From an uncultured Candidatus Melainabacteria bacterium (lineage in GTDB: Bacteria > Cyanobacteriota > Vampirovibrionia > Gastranaerophilales > Gastranaerophilaceae), in assembly GCA_934754775.1 (NCBI GenBank), contig CAKVIM010000008.1, positions 1 through 64,000 on the forward strand: DNA of 64,000 nucleotides, in the 5' to 3' direction. How positions within the stretch are numbered: position 1 is the first letter of the stretch; the number at the start of each line of letters is the position of its first letter. Shown here one piece after another: positions 7,298-16,193 of this stretch. A model generated the notes under the pieces. It was given only the letters and a program-made list of their open reading frames with translations. It searched no databases and was not told the origin of the DNA. The position numbers and the translations under genes were made by a program.

Positions 7298-8623
7298 ATG
7301 GAAGGTTTATTGAGCTTGGTACATGCGAATGCTATTCCTGTATCAGCAGCTATACTTCTTGTCGCTTATGTATTTATTGCGACGGAAAAAATTCCTAAAG
7401 TTACGGTTGCACTTCTGGGTGCTGCTTTGACATTGATTTTAGGATTATTGGGTCAAGACAAATTGGTAAACGGCGAATTCAATTTGGGCTACTTTATCAA
7501 TTTCGTTGATTTTAACGTAATATTCTTGCTTGTTTCAATGATGATAATTGTATCAATTGCAACAAGAAGTGGTATGTTTAACTGGATTGCGAATGAAATG
7601 TTGAAAATGACAAAGGGAAAACCAAAATTGATTTTGATTTCTTTGGCGTTTTTTACAGCAATCGTTTCAGCATTTTTGGACAATGTTACAACAGTTATTT
7701 TGATTATGCCGGTAACATTTGTTATTGCAAAAGAATTGGATATCAACCCAATTCCGTTTTTGATTACAGAAATTTTGGCATCAAATATCGGTGGTACGGC
7801 AACATTAATCGGTGATCCGCCGAATATTATTATCGGAAGTGCTGCTGGACTTTCATTCATGGACTTTATCTGGGAGTTGACAGGTATTGTATTGGCAATT
7901 TTGGTTGTGAATGTTGGTCTTTTGACTTTTATATTCAGAAAACAGCTTGTAGCTTCTCAAGATAAGATGGATAAAGTTGCAAGCTTGGATAATTCACATA
8001 CAATTACTGACAAAGCTTTGATGATTCGCTCAGGCATTGTGTTATTGCTTGTAATTATCGGGTTTATGCTTCACGATATTACACATATTCAAACTTGTGT
8101 AACCGCAATGGCAGGTGCTGCATTCTTGTTATTGTTTGAAAAACCGCAAAAAATCTTTAATGAAGTTGAATGGAATACAATCTTCTTCTTTATAGGTTTG
8201 TTCATTATTATCGGTGGTTTGGAACATGCCGGTGGTATTAAGTTGATGTCAGAATGGTTGCTTAATGTAACTCACGGTTCACAAAAAGCTACTGCAATGA
8301 TTATTCTTTGGGCTTCAGGTATTTTATCAGGTATTATTGATAATATTCCTTATACGGCAACAATGTCACCACTTTTGGTTGAAGTTCAAAAAGTTATGGG
8401 CGGCGATTATACGTTCCCACTTTGGTGGTGCTTGTCATTGGGTGCTTGTTTGGGCGGTAACATGACAATTATTGGTGCTGCGGCAAACGTTATTGTATCT
8501 GAAACAGCAGCTTCTACAGGGCATCCGATTAAATTCATGTACTTCTTGAAATATGGTGTTTTGGTAACAGCAGTTTCATTGGTAATGAGTACAGCATATA
8601 TTTGGTTAAGATTTTTAACCTAG
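7298..8623 (+). CDS. ArsB/NhaD-family ion transporter (SLC13-type permease)
   Basis: Polytopic inner-membrane protein, 441 aa, with about 11 hydrophobic segments. The family motifs are the two DN-containing helices (AFLDNVTTVILIMPVTF near residue 126 and SGIIDNIPYTATM near residue 345) and the Gly-rich segment SNIGGTATLIGDPPNI near residue 160. This pattern is shared by NhaD sodium/proton antiporters, ArsB arsenite pumps and citrate or anion permeases of the ion transporter superfamily, so the substrate is open. The gene has a very strong ribosome binding site (AAGGAGG) and ends in a strong terminator, so it stands alone. Confidence 0.88.
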   Translation: MEGLLSLVHANAIPVSAAILLVAYVFIATEKIPKVTVALLGAALTLILGLLGQDKLVNGEFNLGYFINFVDFNVIFLLVSMMIIVSIATRSGMFNWIANEMLKMTKGKPKLILISLAFFTAIVSAFLDNVTTVILIMPVTFVIAKELDINPIPFLITEILASNIGGTATLIGDPPNIIIGSAAGLSFMDFIWELTGIVLAILVVNVGLLTFIFRKQLVASQDKMDKVASLDNSHTITDKALMIRSGIVLLLVIIGFMLHDITHIQTCVTAMAGAAFLLLFEKPQKIFNEVEWNTIFFFIGLFIIIGGLEHAGGIKLMSEWLLNVTHGSQKATAMIILWASGILSGIIDNIPYTATMSPLLVEVQKVMGGDYTFPLWWCLSLGACLGGNMTIIGAAANVIVSETAASTGHPIKFMYFLKYGVLVTAVSLVMSTAYIWLRFLT

Positions 8624-8648
8624 TATGAATATTGATATTTATTTTAAT

Positions 8649-8690
8649 AGGATGGGCGTGGCTTTAGCCACGCCCATCCTGTTCTTTCTC
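8649..8690 (+). terminator. Terminator after the permease gene
   Basis: Perfect 15-bp stem (8649-8663 with 8666-8680), then a T-rich stretch. Confidence 0.85.
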
Positions 8691-8737
8691 CTTGTGGCTC
8701 GAGTGATGTTGAATTGGTTTTTGTTGGGGTGAATAGT

Positions 8738-9035
8738 AAATGGAAAATTGAAAATGGAAAATTGTTTTAAAATATTTTACCCTCCGGGGTGAACCCTCAC
8801 CCGTTTTTCTAATGTTCAAGCAAAGCTTTCACATTGAAAAACCACCCTCTCTCTTGACCAGCTCACGTTAAACGAGCACGCTCACGCTTCGGCTCTCTGT
8901 TCGCTAGTCGCTCCATCTGGAGAGGGTGCAGTCGTTAGTGAGCTTTGCGAACGTTACGAATGCGGGTGAGGTCTCAGCCCGCAAGGGTAAATCTTTCTAA
9001 AATCATTTTCCACTTTCCATTTTCCATTTTCCATT
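8738..9035. repeat. Composite nested inverted repeat (outer A-rich repeats plus R1 copy 2)
   Basis: The outer arms (8738-8764 and 9004-9035) are degenerate repeats of AATGGAAAATTGAAAATGG and its reverse complement. Inside them lie R1 arms (8779-8803 and 8963-8988). The core holds GC-rich palindromic pieces. A 39-base stretch at 8802-8840 recurs in inverted orientation at 18948-18985 with one mismatch. No gene is visible. Confidence 0.75.
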
Positions 9036-9042
9036 CACTCCC

Positions 9043-9147
9043 TACACCCAACCTGTAGTCCCACGCCATACATCCCCCCCACCCTTATCACACCCAACCC
9101 GTAATCCCTCGCTCAACCCCATACATTTACCCCTTTACCCCCCCCCG
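9043..9147. repeat. R3 C-rich degenerate direct repeats
   Basis: Two units starting CACCCAACC[TC]GTA[GA]TCC, each running into CCATACAT and a C-run (CATTTACCCCTTTACCCC). The same units occur as a clearer tandem at 23116-23278. This fills the gap between the composite repeat and uridine phosphorylase. Confidence 0.6.
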
Positions 9148-9203
9148 TTGTATTTGATTTAAGTTTGTGCTAGGATTTAGTTTTCTAAAAAAAGGAGATT
9201 TAT

Positions 9204-9962
9204 ATGAAATATTCAACAGACGGAACACAGTACCATATCGGGTTAAAAACGGGTGATGTGGGTGAGTATGTAATCTTGCCCGGGGACCCGAAGAGATGCG
9301 AGAAGATTGCGGCATATTTTGATGATGCCAAACTCGTTGCAGATAGAAGAGAGTTCACAACTTATACCGGTTATTTGAACGGGGTTAAGGTAAGTGTGAC
9401 TTCGACTGGTATTGGTGGGCCTTCTGCGGCAATTGCTCTTGAGGAACTTGTTAAGGTTGGAGCAAAGCAATTTATCCGTGTGGGTACTTGCGGTGGTATG
9501 GATTTGGATGTTAAGAGTGGAGATTTGGTAATTGCAACAGGTGCTATCAGAATGGAAGGAACATCTAAAGAATATGCTCCGATTGAGTTTCCTGCTGTAG
9601 CTAATTATGATATTGTGACTGCATTAATTAATGCGGCTAAAAATCTTAAAGAGCATTATCATGTCGGGGTTGTTGAGTGCAAAGATTCTTTTTATGGTCA
9701 ACACAGTCCGCAATTGATGCCTGTAAATTATGAATTGGAAAATAAATGGAATGCTTGGCTTAAACTTGGTTGCTTGGCGTCTGAGATGGAGTCTGCAGCG
9801 TTGTTCACTGTCGCAAGTTATTTGAGAGTAAAGGTCGGCTCAATTTTCTTGGTTGTGACTAATCAAGAAAGAGAAAAACAAGGTTTGGAAAATCCGGTTG
9901 TACATGATACTGATTCAGCTATTAAGACAGCGGTAGAAGCTATTAAATTGCTTATTGCTTGA
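9204..9962 (+). CDS. udp: Uridine phosphorylase
   Basis: Cleaves uridine with phosphate to uracil and ribose 1-phosphate, pyrimidine salvage in the cytoplasm. 252 aa, normal for the family. Visible motifs are the phosphate-binding [10 protein letters not shown] near residue 27, GTCGGMD near residue 94, and the ribose-binding SEMESAALF near residue 193. The [10 protein letters not shown] segment fits uridine rather than purine phosphorylases. A good ribosome binding site (AAAAGGAG) precedes the ATG and a strong terminator follows, so it is monocistronic. Confidence 0.92.
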   Translation: MKYSTDGTQYHIGLKTGDVGEYVILPGDPKRCEKIAAYFDDAKLVADRREFTTYTGYLNGVKVSVTSTGIGGPSAAIALEELVKVGAKQFIRVGTCGGMDLDVKSGDLVIATGAIRMEGTSKEYAPIEFPAVANYDIVTALINAAKNLKEHYHVGVVECKDSFYGQHSPQLMPVNYELENKWNAWLKLGCLASEMESAALFTVASYLRVKVGSIFLVVTNQEREKQGLENPVVHDTDSAIKTAVEAIKLLIA

Positions 9963-9982
9963 CAATAAAAATTCTAAGTTTT

Positions 9983-10027
9983 ATAATAACCTTGTATCGA
10001 TATATCGAAACAAGGTTATTATTTTTA
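9983..10027 (+). terminator. Terminator of udp
   Basis: 12-bp stem (9983-9994 with 10011-10022) enclosing a second small palindrome (TCGATATATCGA), followed by a T-run. Confidence 0.85.
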
Positions 10028-10068
10028 TGAAAAACATTAAAATAAATCTAAATAAAAATTGGTGGTGC

Positions 10069-10223
10069 GGGTTAGTTTAGACTACCCAATTTTCACTGTT
10101 TTATTTTGATTAACGGGTAGTAAAGCCTGAGGGTTTTGTCTGCCGCTATTTCTTGTGAAAGTTTGTAAACAAAACCTCGTGGATAGAGCAAATTTTAAGT
10201 TTCACAAGTTTTAGGAAAAAAGG
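10069..10223 (+). promoter_or_regulatory. Structured 5' leader with possible pseudoknot and switching stems
   Basis: Several exact pairings are visible. ACTACCC (10081-10087) can pair with GGGTAGT (10115-10121) or with the upstream GGGTTAGT (10069-10076). GAGGGTTTTGT (10129-10139) pairs with ACAAAACCTC (10169-10178). CTTGTGAAA (10152-10160) pairs with TTTCACAAG (10200-10208), and these last two stems interlock in pseudoknot order. The last arm ends about 12 nt before the ribosome binding site of the gene at 10227. It matches no riboswitch class I can recall. Confidence 0.5.
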
Positions 10224-10226
10224 ATT

Positions 10227-11423
10227 ATGACAAAAGTAAACAACTCAAATTTAATAGACACATTACCGAAAACGATTAAGCCGGCAGCAAAATTTGTTCG
10301 TCATCAAGAGCAGGCGAGCGGACTTTCTACTTCAAGGTTCATTCAAGATGTAACTACTTGCTTGATACCGAAGGCTGTTTTTTCAAGAAGCTTGGCGGAT
10401 TTGACGGAGAACACTTTTTTGGAAACTTCTGAGGAGACGTTGATTTATTTTGTTCCGACGATTTTGGGTGAAAGAGTTGCTAGGAAGATTTTTTCAAAGG
10501 GACTTGATAAAAACTTGAAGAAGGAAGTTGCGACTACTGGTGTTGAACTTTTAGAGAGGGGTAATAAGTCTAAGAATAAGAAGATTTTGCCTGTTAAAGC
10601 GGCGATTTCGTTGGCTGCTATGGCAATTCCGTTGACAGAATTTTCTTTGAATTATATAAAAAATTTGATGACATTGAAACTCTTCAAGAAGAGTGATTTC
10701 AAAAATATTGCGTCTTTGGAGAATAGTCAGGAAGATTTAAGGCATCAGGAAAAAGTTAGAAAAAGTGCGAAAAGACATATTGGGTTTGCAGCAGGACTTT
10801 ATGCGGGGTGTTTGGGATTAGCCGGTCTTTTGGCGACTAAGGGTAAGAATTCTAAGGCTTTGCAAAAAGTGTCAGAATTTATTGTGGCTCCGGGGAATAA
10901 ATTGTTTAAGAATTTGCCTAAGGCTAAAAACTTTGTGAACAAGTATTTGTGTATGGATTTTAATAGCCAGAATGGAAAACTTTGTTTGAGCAAGGGGCAG
11001 CTAACAACTTGTGTTTTGGTAGGCGGTGCGGGATATTTTGGAGCTTCGGCTGATAGAGGGAAGGAAAATTTAAAAGAGACTGCAACGAGATTTCCGCTTG
11101 TTGCTTTGTATGTCATAACCGGTAGTGAACTTGTGGAAAAAGGGTTCAGAAAACTGCTTTACAAGTTTGGCAAGTGTAAAGATTTGATTGGCAAGGATTA
11201 TTCAGTGCCTGAGTTTGATAAATTAGATGATTTAGCTAAAAAACTTGCGGAAAAGAAGAATACAGCCATTAAGGACGAGTACAAATCTCTTGTCAAGCAA
11301 AAAGTTTTGATTTCAGGGCTTCCGTATGTATTTTCAATTGGAGTAATGGGATTTTTTGTAGCTGGCATGACGAACTATTTTACCAAAAAACGATATCAGA
11401 ATGCACAAAAGCAAAATAATTAA
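10227..11423 (+). CDS. Hypothetical membrane protein, lineage-specific family
   Basis: 398 aa, no known family. No signal peptide; a polar N-terminus, then hydrophobic segments near residues 128-150 (ISLAAMAIPLTEF), 184-203 (FAAGLYAGCLGLAGLLA), 256-275 (TTCVLVGGAGYFG) and 352-372 (YVFSIGVMGFFVAGM), ending in a basic tail. Between them lie Lys-rich stretches. Layout and some local patterns resemble the 410-aa protein at 58766-59998, suggesting distant paralogy. It has a modest ribosome binding site (AAAAGGAT) and follows a structured leader. Its role is unknown. Confidence 0.75.
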   Translation: MTKVNNSNLIDTLPKTIKPAAKFVRHQEQASGLSTSRFIQDVTTCLIPKAVFSRSLADLTENTFLETSEETLIYFVPTILGERVARKIFSKGLDKNLKKEVATTGVELLERGNKSKNKKILPVKAAISLAAMAIPLTEFSLNYIKNLMTLKLFKKSDFKNIASLENSQEDLRHQEKVRKSAKRHIGFAAGLYAGCLGLAGLLATKGKNSKALQKVSEFIVAPGNKLFKNLPKAKNFVNKYLCMDFNSQNGKLCLSKGQLTTCVLVGGAGYFGASADRGKENLKETATRFPLVALYVITGSELVEKGFRKLLYKFGKCKDLIGKDYSVPEFDKLDDLAKKLAEKKNTAIKDEYKSLVKQKVLISGLPYVFSIGVMGFFVAGMTNYFTKKRYQNAQKQNN

Positions 11424-11428
11424 TTCCG

Positions 11429-11437
11429 TGATAGAAT
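11429..11437 (+). promoter_or_regulatory. Extended -10 promoter, leaderless rarA
   Basis: TGATAGAAT ends 6 nt before the ATG at 11444; no ribosome binding site is present. Confidence 0.55.
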
Positions 11438-11443
11438 GTTGCT

Positions 11444-12673
11444 ATGGATTTATTTTCACAGTTAGAGGATATGAATAAACAGACTCCGCTTGCGGAAATT
11501 TTGCGACCAAAGACTTTGGACGAGTTTTTGGGACAATCTAATGTTGTGGCTCCGAATTCTCCGCTTTTGAATTTATTGAAGACACAACGTTTGTTTTCTC
11601 TTATTTTGTGGGGAACTCCGGGGTGCGGAAAAACTACGCTTGCAAGATTGATTGCTACAAAGGTTAACGCTCAGTTTATTGAACTTTCTGCGGTGACATC
11701 CGGAATTAAGGAGATAAAAGAAACTGTAGAGCAGGCACGCCAAGCTTTGCGAGCAGGGCAAAAGACTATTTTGTTTATTGATGAAATCCACCGTTATTCG
11801 AAGACTCAGCAGGATGCACTTTTACCGCATGTTGAAAATGGTACGATATTTTTAATAGGTTCGACAACTGAAAATCCTTCATTTCAGGTTGTTCCTGCAC
11901 TGCTTTCAAGGGTTCAGGTTATAAGATTGAATCCGATTAATGATGTTAGTATGGCAAAGATTGTTAATCGTGGGTTTGAGTATTTGGAAAAGAATTATCA
12001 GCCTATTCAGTTTGATGAAGAGGTTACGAAATTTATTGTAAATAATGCAAGAGGGGACGCAAGGTGTGCTCTCAATTTGGTTGAAAACTCTTATTTCGCA
12101 AGCAATTTTTCGAATGATACAAGACTTTTGAGTGTGGATATTTTGGAAAGTATTACCCAAAAACGCAACACCAGATATTCTACGCAAGAACATTATGACT
12201 GTGCTTCGGCTTTCCAAAAGAGTTTGCGTGGTTCGGACGCTGATGCTGCAATTTATTATTTGGCAAAGATGATTGAAGCGGGTGAGGATCCGAGATTTAT
12301 TGCAAGACGACTTATCGTTTGTGCGGCAGAAGATGTGGGGCTTGCTGATCCGAATGCTATGAATATAGCTGTGAATGCTTACCGTGCTGTCGAAATTATA
12401 GGACTTCCGGAAGGCCGAATACCGCTTGCGAATGCGGTTGTGTATGTCGCAAATGCTCCAAAATCGAATAAAGTCATTATGGCTATTGATAAAGCTCTTG
12501 CTGATATAGAATCAGGGCTAGACTTCCCGCCACCAATGCATTTAAGAGATGCACACTACAAAGATGCTGCTAAATACGGTTTTGGCGAAGGGTATATCTA
12601 TACCCACGCAGCACCGGATATCAAGCAACAATTCATGCCGGATGAACTTGTTGGGAAAAAATATTTGGATTAA
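11444..12673 (+). CDS. rarA: Replication-associated recombination protein A (AAA+ ATPase)
   Basis: Clamp-loader-related AAA+ ATPase (RarA/MgsA/WRNIP1) acting at stalled replication forks. 409 aa. The N-terminal segment PLAEILRPKTLDEFLGQ, Walker A GTPGCGKTTL near residue 57, Walker B ILFIDEIHR near residue 110 and sensor 1 GSTTENPSF are conserved, and the C-terminal tetramerisation domain is complete (LRGSDADAAIYYLAKM). It starts without a Shine-Dalgarno site behind an extended -10 box, and its stop overlaps the convergent GH57 gene by 4 nt. Confidence 0.94.
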   Translation: MDLFSQLEDMNKQTPLAEILRPKTLDEFLGQSNVVAPNSPLLNLLKTQRLFSLILWGTPGCGKTTLARLIATKVNAQFIELSAVTSGIKEIKETVEQARQALRAGQKTILFIDEIHRYSKTQQDALLPHVENGTIFLIGSTTENPSFQVVPALLSRVQVIRLNPINDVSMAKIVNRGFEYLEKNYQPIQFDEEVTKFIVNNARGDARCALNLVENSYFASNFSNDTRLLSVDILESITQKRNTRYSTQEHYDCASAFQKSLRGSDADAAIYYLAKMIEAGEDPRFIARRLIVCAAEDVGLADPNAMNIAVNAYRAVEIIGLPEGRIPLANAVVYVANAPKSNKVIMAIDKALADIESGLDFPPPMHLRDAHYKDAAKYGFGEGYIYTHAAPDIKQQFMPDELVGKKYLD

Positions 12674-15195
12674 GCTTTTCCGACCAATGCTCTATCGAAC
12701 ATTTGTTTGTAATATTGCATGTTTATGTTCAAATCTTCGCCGATTTCAAAAAGCATTACAAGCAAATCTCTATCTGCTTGGCAAGCTATTTGTCCGATTA
12801 AATATTCGATATTTGCAACTATTTTAGAGAAGTAGTAGCTTTGAGCTTCAGCAATATCGACTTTTATTTCAAGCTTAGATATGCAGTCCAAAATTTCTAA
12901 AGTTGCTTCGACTTGTTGCAGGTCTAGTGCGTAAGACAGCCTGTTTATGTTTTGTGCAATCTTTTTGCTGAAGATTTTTGAAGTCGGAGTCTTGTCGATT
13001 TCGATACCTATTCTTTTTGCTTCAAAATTTATGTCTGAAGCTTGTTGAATGATGTCATTATCCAAAAATCCACGAGAATCTACGAATAGGTCGTTAAATT
13101 GTTTCGTTAAGACATACTGAGCCGAAATTTTGAATTCTTTTGGAATTTCAAGCCCTAATGTTTGCATTTGATAAATTGAACCTTTACCCTCGTTGTACAT
13201 AGATTCGTATGTGTTAGCGAATATTCTCAACTTGCCTTTAAGCATTGTTTGAAGAATTTTTCTTCTTTCTTCGATAAAGATATCTTTAAGCGTGAAGTAT
13301 TCCGAACCAAAGTAGTTATCAATGCTTCTGATTATTTCAGTAAGCGGAGAAACAAGATATGTTCTGATTAATTCTTTTTGAATGTCTTCGAAGTTGTCTG
13401 AGTATTCTTTGATTGCACAATGGAAATCGCCGCCGGAGAATTGCAGTAATGCAAAAATCATGTTTGATTTTTCCAGTGTAACCTTTGATTCTACTTCGAT
13501 ATGCCCGATAACAAGCTTTGAATTGCCTTTAGTTACACTTTTGTACGAATGTTTTTTGATTTGGTAGCAATAGACGTTTTCTTCGTCTTCAACGTCTGTA
13601 TAAAGAGAAGAAATTGCCCAAAGGCTTACTATTTGTTTTGGTGTAACAACAGATGGTTTGACGAATTTTTCGTAAACATCTTTTCCTGTACCGAATTCCG
13701 GAATGTTACTTTTTGCTTCTTTTAAGATTTCCAGGAATGGAGTCTCTAAATCTTTTTTCATAAATGATTTAGCTAACTGCATAACACGTGCGGCATATTT
13801 CATTATCTGTACGGTTTCAATTCCTGAAATTTCAGAGAAGAACCAGCCGCAACTTGTGTACATAAGCATTGCCTGTCTTTGGATTTCCAAAAGTTCCATA
13901 GCTTTGACTTTTTGTTCATCAGTTAAACCTTCAAGGAAATATTCTTCTTGATAATTTTTTACGCTGATGTCACTTCTGTCCATTATTACTGAAATGTAGT
14001 TTTCACGAGCTTCTTTAGAATCTTTGAAGAATTTTTTGCCCTGCTTGTGATAGAGATTAGCCATCTCATCACGCAAGAAATCTAATGCGTTTCTGAGCGG
14101 TTTTCTCCATTTTTGGTTCCAACCCGGGTGTCCACCGGTTGAACATCCGCAATCATCGCACCATCTGCCAACACCGTGGAAACAACTCCAAGAAGAAACC
14201 GGTTTTAATTCAACTTCCCAGTTGCTTCTGTGTTTTTCAAGGTATTCAGCGTAATTTGTTACGATAAATCCTTCGTCTTTTACTTTGATTTTCATTGCGT
14301 AAGCTAGTGCCATGTCACCGAATTTTGTGTGGTGACCGTAGCTTTCGCCATCAGTTGCAATGTTAACCAATTGAGGGTAGTTTCTTAAATCAGAAATCCC
14401 GTCTTTTAATCTGTTTACGAATTTGTTTCCGTCTGTTAATAATTCATCGAAAGCTACAGAACGTGAAATTGCACCATCATAGAAGAACAGGTCTATGAAT
14501 TTTCCCGGAGCAGATTTGATATTGTATCTGTAAGAACGTGCAGGGTCAATGTTTCCCCAACTTACGTCCTGCCAATTAGTTTCTCCTTGCTTTCTGATTT
14601 TTTGAGCTTGATATGGAGAAAGAATTGTGAATTTGATTCCGTTTTCTACTAAAACTCTTAATGTGTCATCGTCCACAGCGGTTTCAGCAAGCCAAATACC
14701 TTCCGGTTTACGGCCAAAACGGTATTCAAAGTCTTTAATGCCCCATTTAACTTGAGTTTGTTTATCTCTTTCGTTGGCAAGCGGCATAATCATGTGATTG
14801 TAAACCTGTGCAATGGCGTTTCCGTGACCGGAATGCATACGTCTGGAGTTGATGTCAGCCTTGATAACTCTTTCGTAAGCTAACGGTGCAAACTCTTCCA
14901 TCCAAGAAAGTAGGGTTGGACCGAAGTTGTAGCTTATGTATTCGTAGTTGTTTACAACATTTAAAATCTGATTTTTAGAATCGACAATTTTTGAAACGGA
15001 ATTAGGATTGTAGCATTCTGCGTTAATTCGCTCGTTCCAATCGTGATAAGGAGCAGCACTGTCTTGTTGCTCAATTGCTTCTAACCACGGATTTTCACGT
15101 GGCGGTTGATAAAAATGGCCGTGTACAGTAAGATACACAGGCTTCTTTTCCAACTTCTCTTTGCTCTGCTTTAATTCCGTTTTATTATCTGCCAT
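12670..15195 (-). CDS. Glycoside hydrolase family 57 protein with DUF3536 domain
   Basis: 841 aa. The N-terminal GH57 domain shows VHGHFYQPPRENPW near residue 25 (first conserved region), the nucleophile-region motif EGIWLAETAVD near residue 165 and DLFFYDGAIS near residue 235, where the acid/base Asp is expected. GESYGHHTKFGD follows. A DUF3536-type C-terminal region fills about residues 300-841. Such proteins are annotated as alpha-amylase or alpha-mannosidase-like, and the natural substrate is unsettled. No signal peptide, so it is cytoplasmic and suited to stored alpha-glucan. It begins 2 nt after the exported OB-like gene and is probably in its transcript. Confidence 0.88.
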   Translation of the reverse strand: MADNKTELKQSKEKLEKKPVYLTVHGHFYQPPRENPWLEAIEQQDSAAPYHDWNERINAECYNPNSVSKIVDSKNQILNVVNNYEYISYNFGPTLLSWMEEFAPLAYERVIKADINSRRMHSGHGNAIAQVYNHMIMPLANERDKQTQVKWGIKDFEYRFGRKPEGIWLAETAVDDDTLRVLVENGIKFTILSPYQAQKIRKQGETNWQDVSWGNIDPARSYRYNIKSAPGKFIDLFFYDGAISRSVAFDELLTDGNKFVNRLKDGISDLRNYPQLVNIATDGESYGHHTKFGDMALAYAMKIKVKDEGFIVTNYAEYLEKHRSNWEVELKPVSSWSCFHGVGRWCDDCGCSTGGHPGWNQKWRKPLRNALDFLRDEMANLYHKQGKKFFKDSKEARENYISVIMDRSDISVKNYQEEYFLEGLTDEQKVKAMELLEIQRQAMLMYTSCGWFFSEISGIETVQIMKYAARVMQLAKSFMKKDLETPFLEILKEAKSNIPEFGTGKDVYEKFVKPSVVTPKQIVSLWAISSLYTDVEDEENVYCYQIKKHSYKSVTKGNSKLVIGHIEVESKVTLEKSNMIFALLQFSGGDFHCAIKEYSDNFEDIQKELIRTYLVSPLTEIIRSIDNYFGSEYFTLKDIFIEERRKILQTMLKGKLRIFANTYESMYNEGKGSIYQMQTLGLEIPKEFKISAQYVLTKQFNDLFVDSRGFLDNDIIQQASDINFEAKRIGIEIDKTPTSKIFSKKIAQNINRLSYALDLQQVEATLEILDCISKLEIKVDIAEAQSYYFSKIVANIEYLIGQIACQADRDLLVMLFEIGEDLNINMQYYKQMFDRALVGKA

Positions 15196-15197
15196 AA

Positions 15198-15731
15198 TTA
15201 CTTAACTCCGTCTTTATCTGGGGCTTTCTTTGTTACTGTAAGTTGTTGTACGTCAATCCAAGCGTCACCTAACGCATCAGAAAAAACAACGCCCTTTATT
15301 TCTATTTCATCGTCTGTTTTTAGGTCGATAAATTTTTCTGCTTCGGTACGTTTTATGAATAGTTTCATCTCTGAAAGCGGGATGTCGTGTGCAGAATCAT
15401 CACGCCTAATTAAGAATGAAATATAATCTTCTGATGATTTGAAAGCAGGTTTGTAATCTAGTCCGAGAGTAGAAAACTTATCAAACTTAGCTTTCATCAA
15501 AACTGTTTTGTTCAAATAGCTTGATGGATTGTTAACTACGCTAAGCGGTGCTACTTGAAAAACCTGAGTGGTAGCAGCGGGCTGAGTTACAACAACCGGT
15601 TTCGAATTTTTAGCCGGAAGTGTAGTTATAGGCTGTGCAGAAACCTTATCCATGCAAACAGCACTTGTAGTCAAAATACCTGCTGACAACGCAACAAGCA
15701 TCACAGATTTAATATATTTCAAATATTTCAT
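15198..15731 (-). CDS. Exported protein with probable OB-fold
   Basis: 177 aa with an N-terminal hydrophobic signal or anchor (SVMLVALSAGILTTSAVC), a Pro/Thr/Val-rich linker (residues 32-60) and a compact C-terminal domain. NPSSYLNKTVLMKAKFDKFS, then DDEIEIKGVVFSDALGDAWIDVQQL resemble the bOB-fold pattern of small periplasmic binding proteins; this is a structural guess. A Cys at the end of the hydrophobic stretch could allow lipidation, but the lipobox is poor. It has a ribosome binding site (AGAGGG) and is followed within 2 nt by the GH57/DUF3536 gene. Confidence 0.65.
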   Translation of the reverse strand: MKYLKYIKSVMLVALSAGILTTSAVCMDKVSAQPITTLPAKNSKPVVVTQPAATTQVFQVAPLSVVNNPSSYLNKTVLMKAKFDKFSTLGLDYKPAFKSSEDYISFLIRRDDSAHDIPLSEMKLFIKRTEAEKFIDLKTDDEIEIKGVVFSDALGDAWIDVQQLTVTKKAPDKDGVK

Positions 15732-15832
15732 TTAATTGCCCTCTTCTTTGATGACATTGTAGCATGTTTTAATTTAATTGTAAATTTTGCTGATTGGGCA
15801 ATTGTAATCTTGAGTTGGGTTTGATTACAGAA

Positions 15833-16162
15833 TTAGAGAATCTGCCATTTTTTAGGGTCAAACTTAAAGTCTGTAACTCGCATTTTAAGTGACTTTAAGT
15901 ATGGTTCAAATTTCTTTAGCAAAATGACTTTATATAAAGAAAGCTCTTGTGCCACAACAGGGTTTTCGCAGGCGATAACCATAACTCCGCCCTGAATCAT
16001 AGAATACGGTCTTGATTTGTTTTTGAACTTTTGAGGTAAAATCTTGTCCCAAAAACTGTAGAGATTTGTGCGTGTAACAGCTTTTTTGAGCTGCGGATTA
16101 TCCATCATTGAACCAATGACGTCGTCAACTCCTTCAAAATCTGTGTAAAGAACTTTTTTCAT
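15833..16162 (-). CDS. DUF721 / DciA-like protein
   Basis: 109 aa. It has the DUF721 pattern: an N-terminal helix, FWDKILPQKFKNKSRPYSM, then IQGGVMVIACENPVVAQELSLYK and a C-terminal KKFEPYLKSLKMRVTDFKF. DUF721 proteins include DciA, the loader of the replicative helicase DnaB in most bacteria, and a DnaB-loading role is plausible though the protein is short. A TTG codon at 16165 is in frame, but the ATG at 16162 is preferred. It is divergent from nrnA with only 31 nt between the start codons, so the two promoters must overlap. Confidence 0.72.
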   Translation of the reverse strand: MKKVLYTDFEGVDDVIGSMMDNPQLKKAVTRTNLYSFWDKILPQKFKNKSRPYSMIQGGVMVIACENPVVAQELSLYKVILLKKFEPYLKSLKMRVTDFKFDPKKWQIL

Positions 16163-16178
16163 CAAATCCCTATCTTTA

Positions 16179-16187
16179 TGGTATCAT
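16179..16187 (+). promoter_or_regulatory. Extended -10 promoter, leaderless nrnA
   Basis: TGGTATCAT ends 6 nt before the ATG at 16194, in a 31-nt divergent gap; no ribosome binding site. Confidence 0.6.
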
Positions 16188-16193
16188 CTTAGT

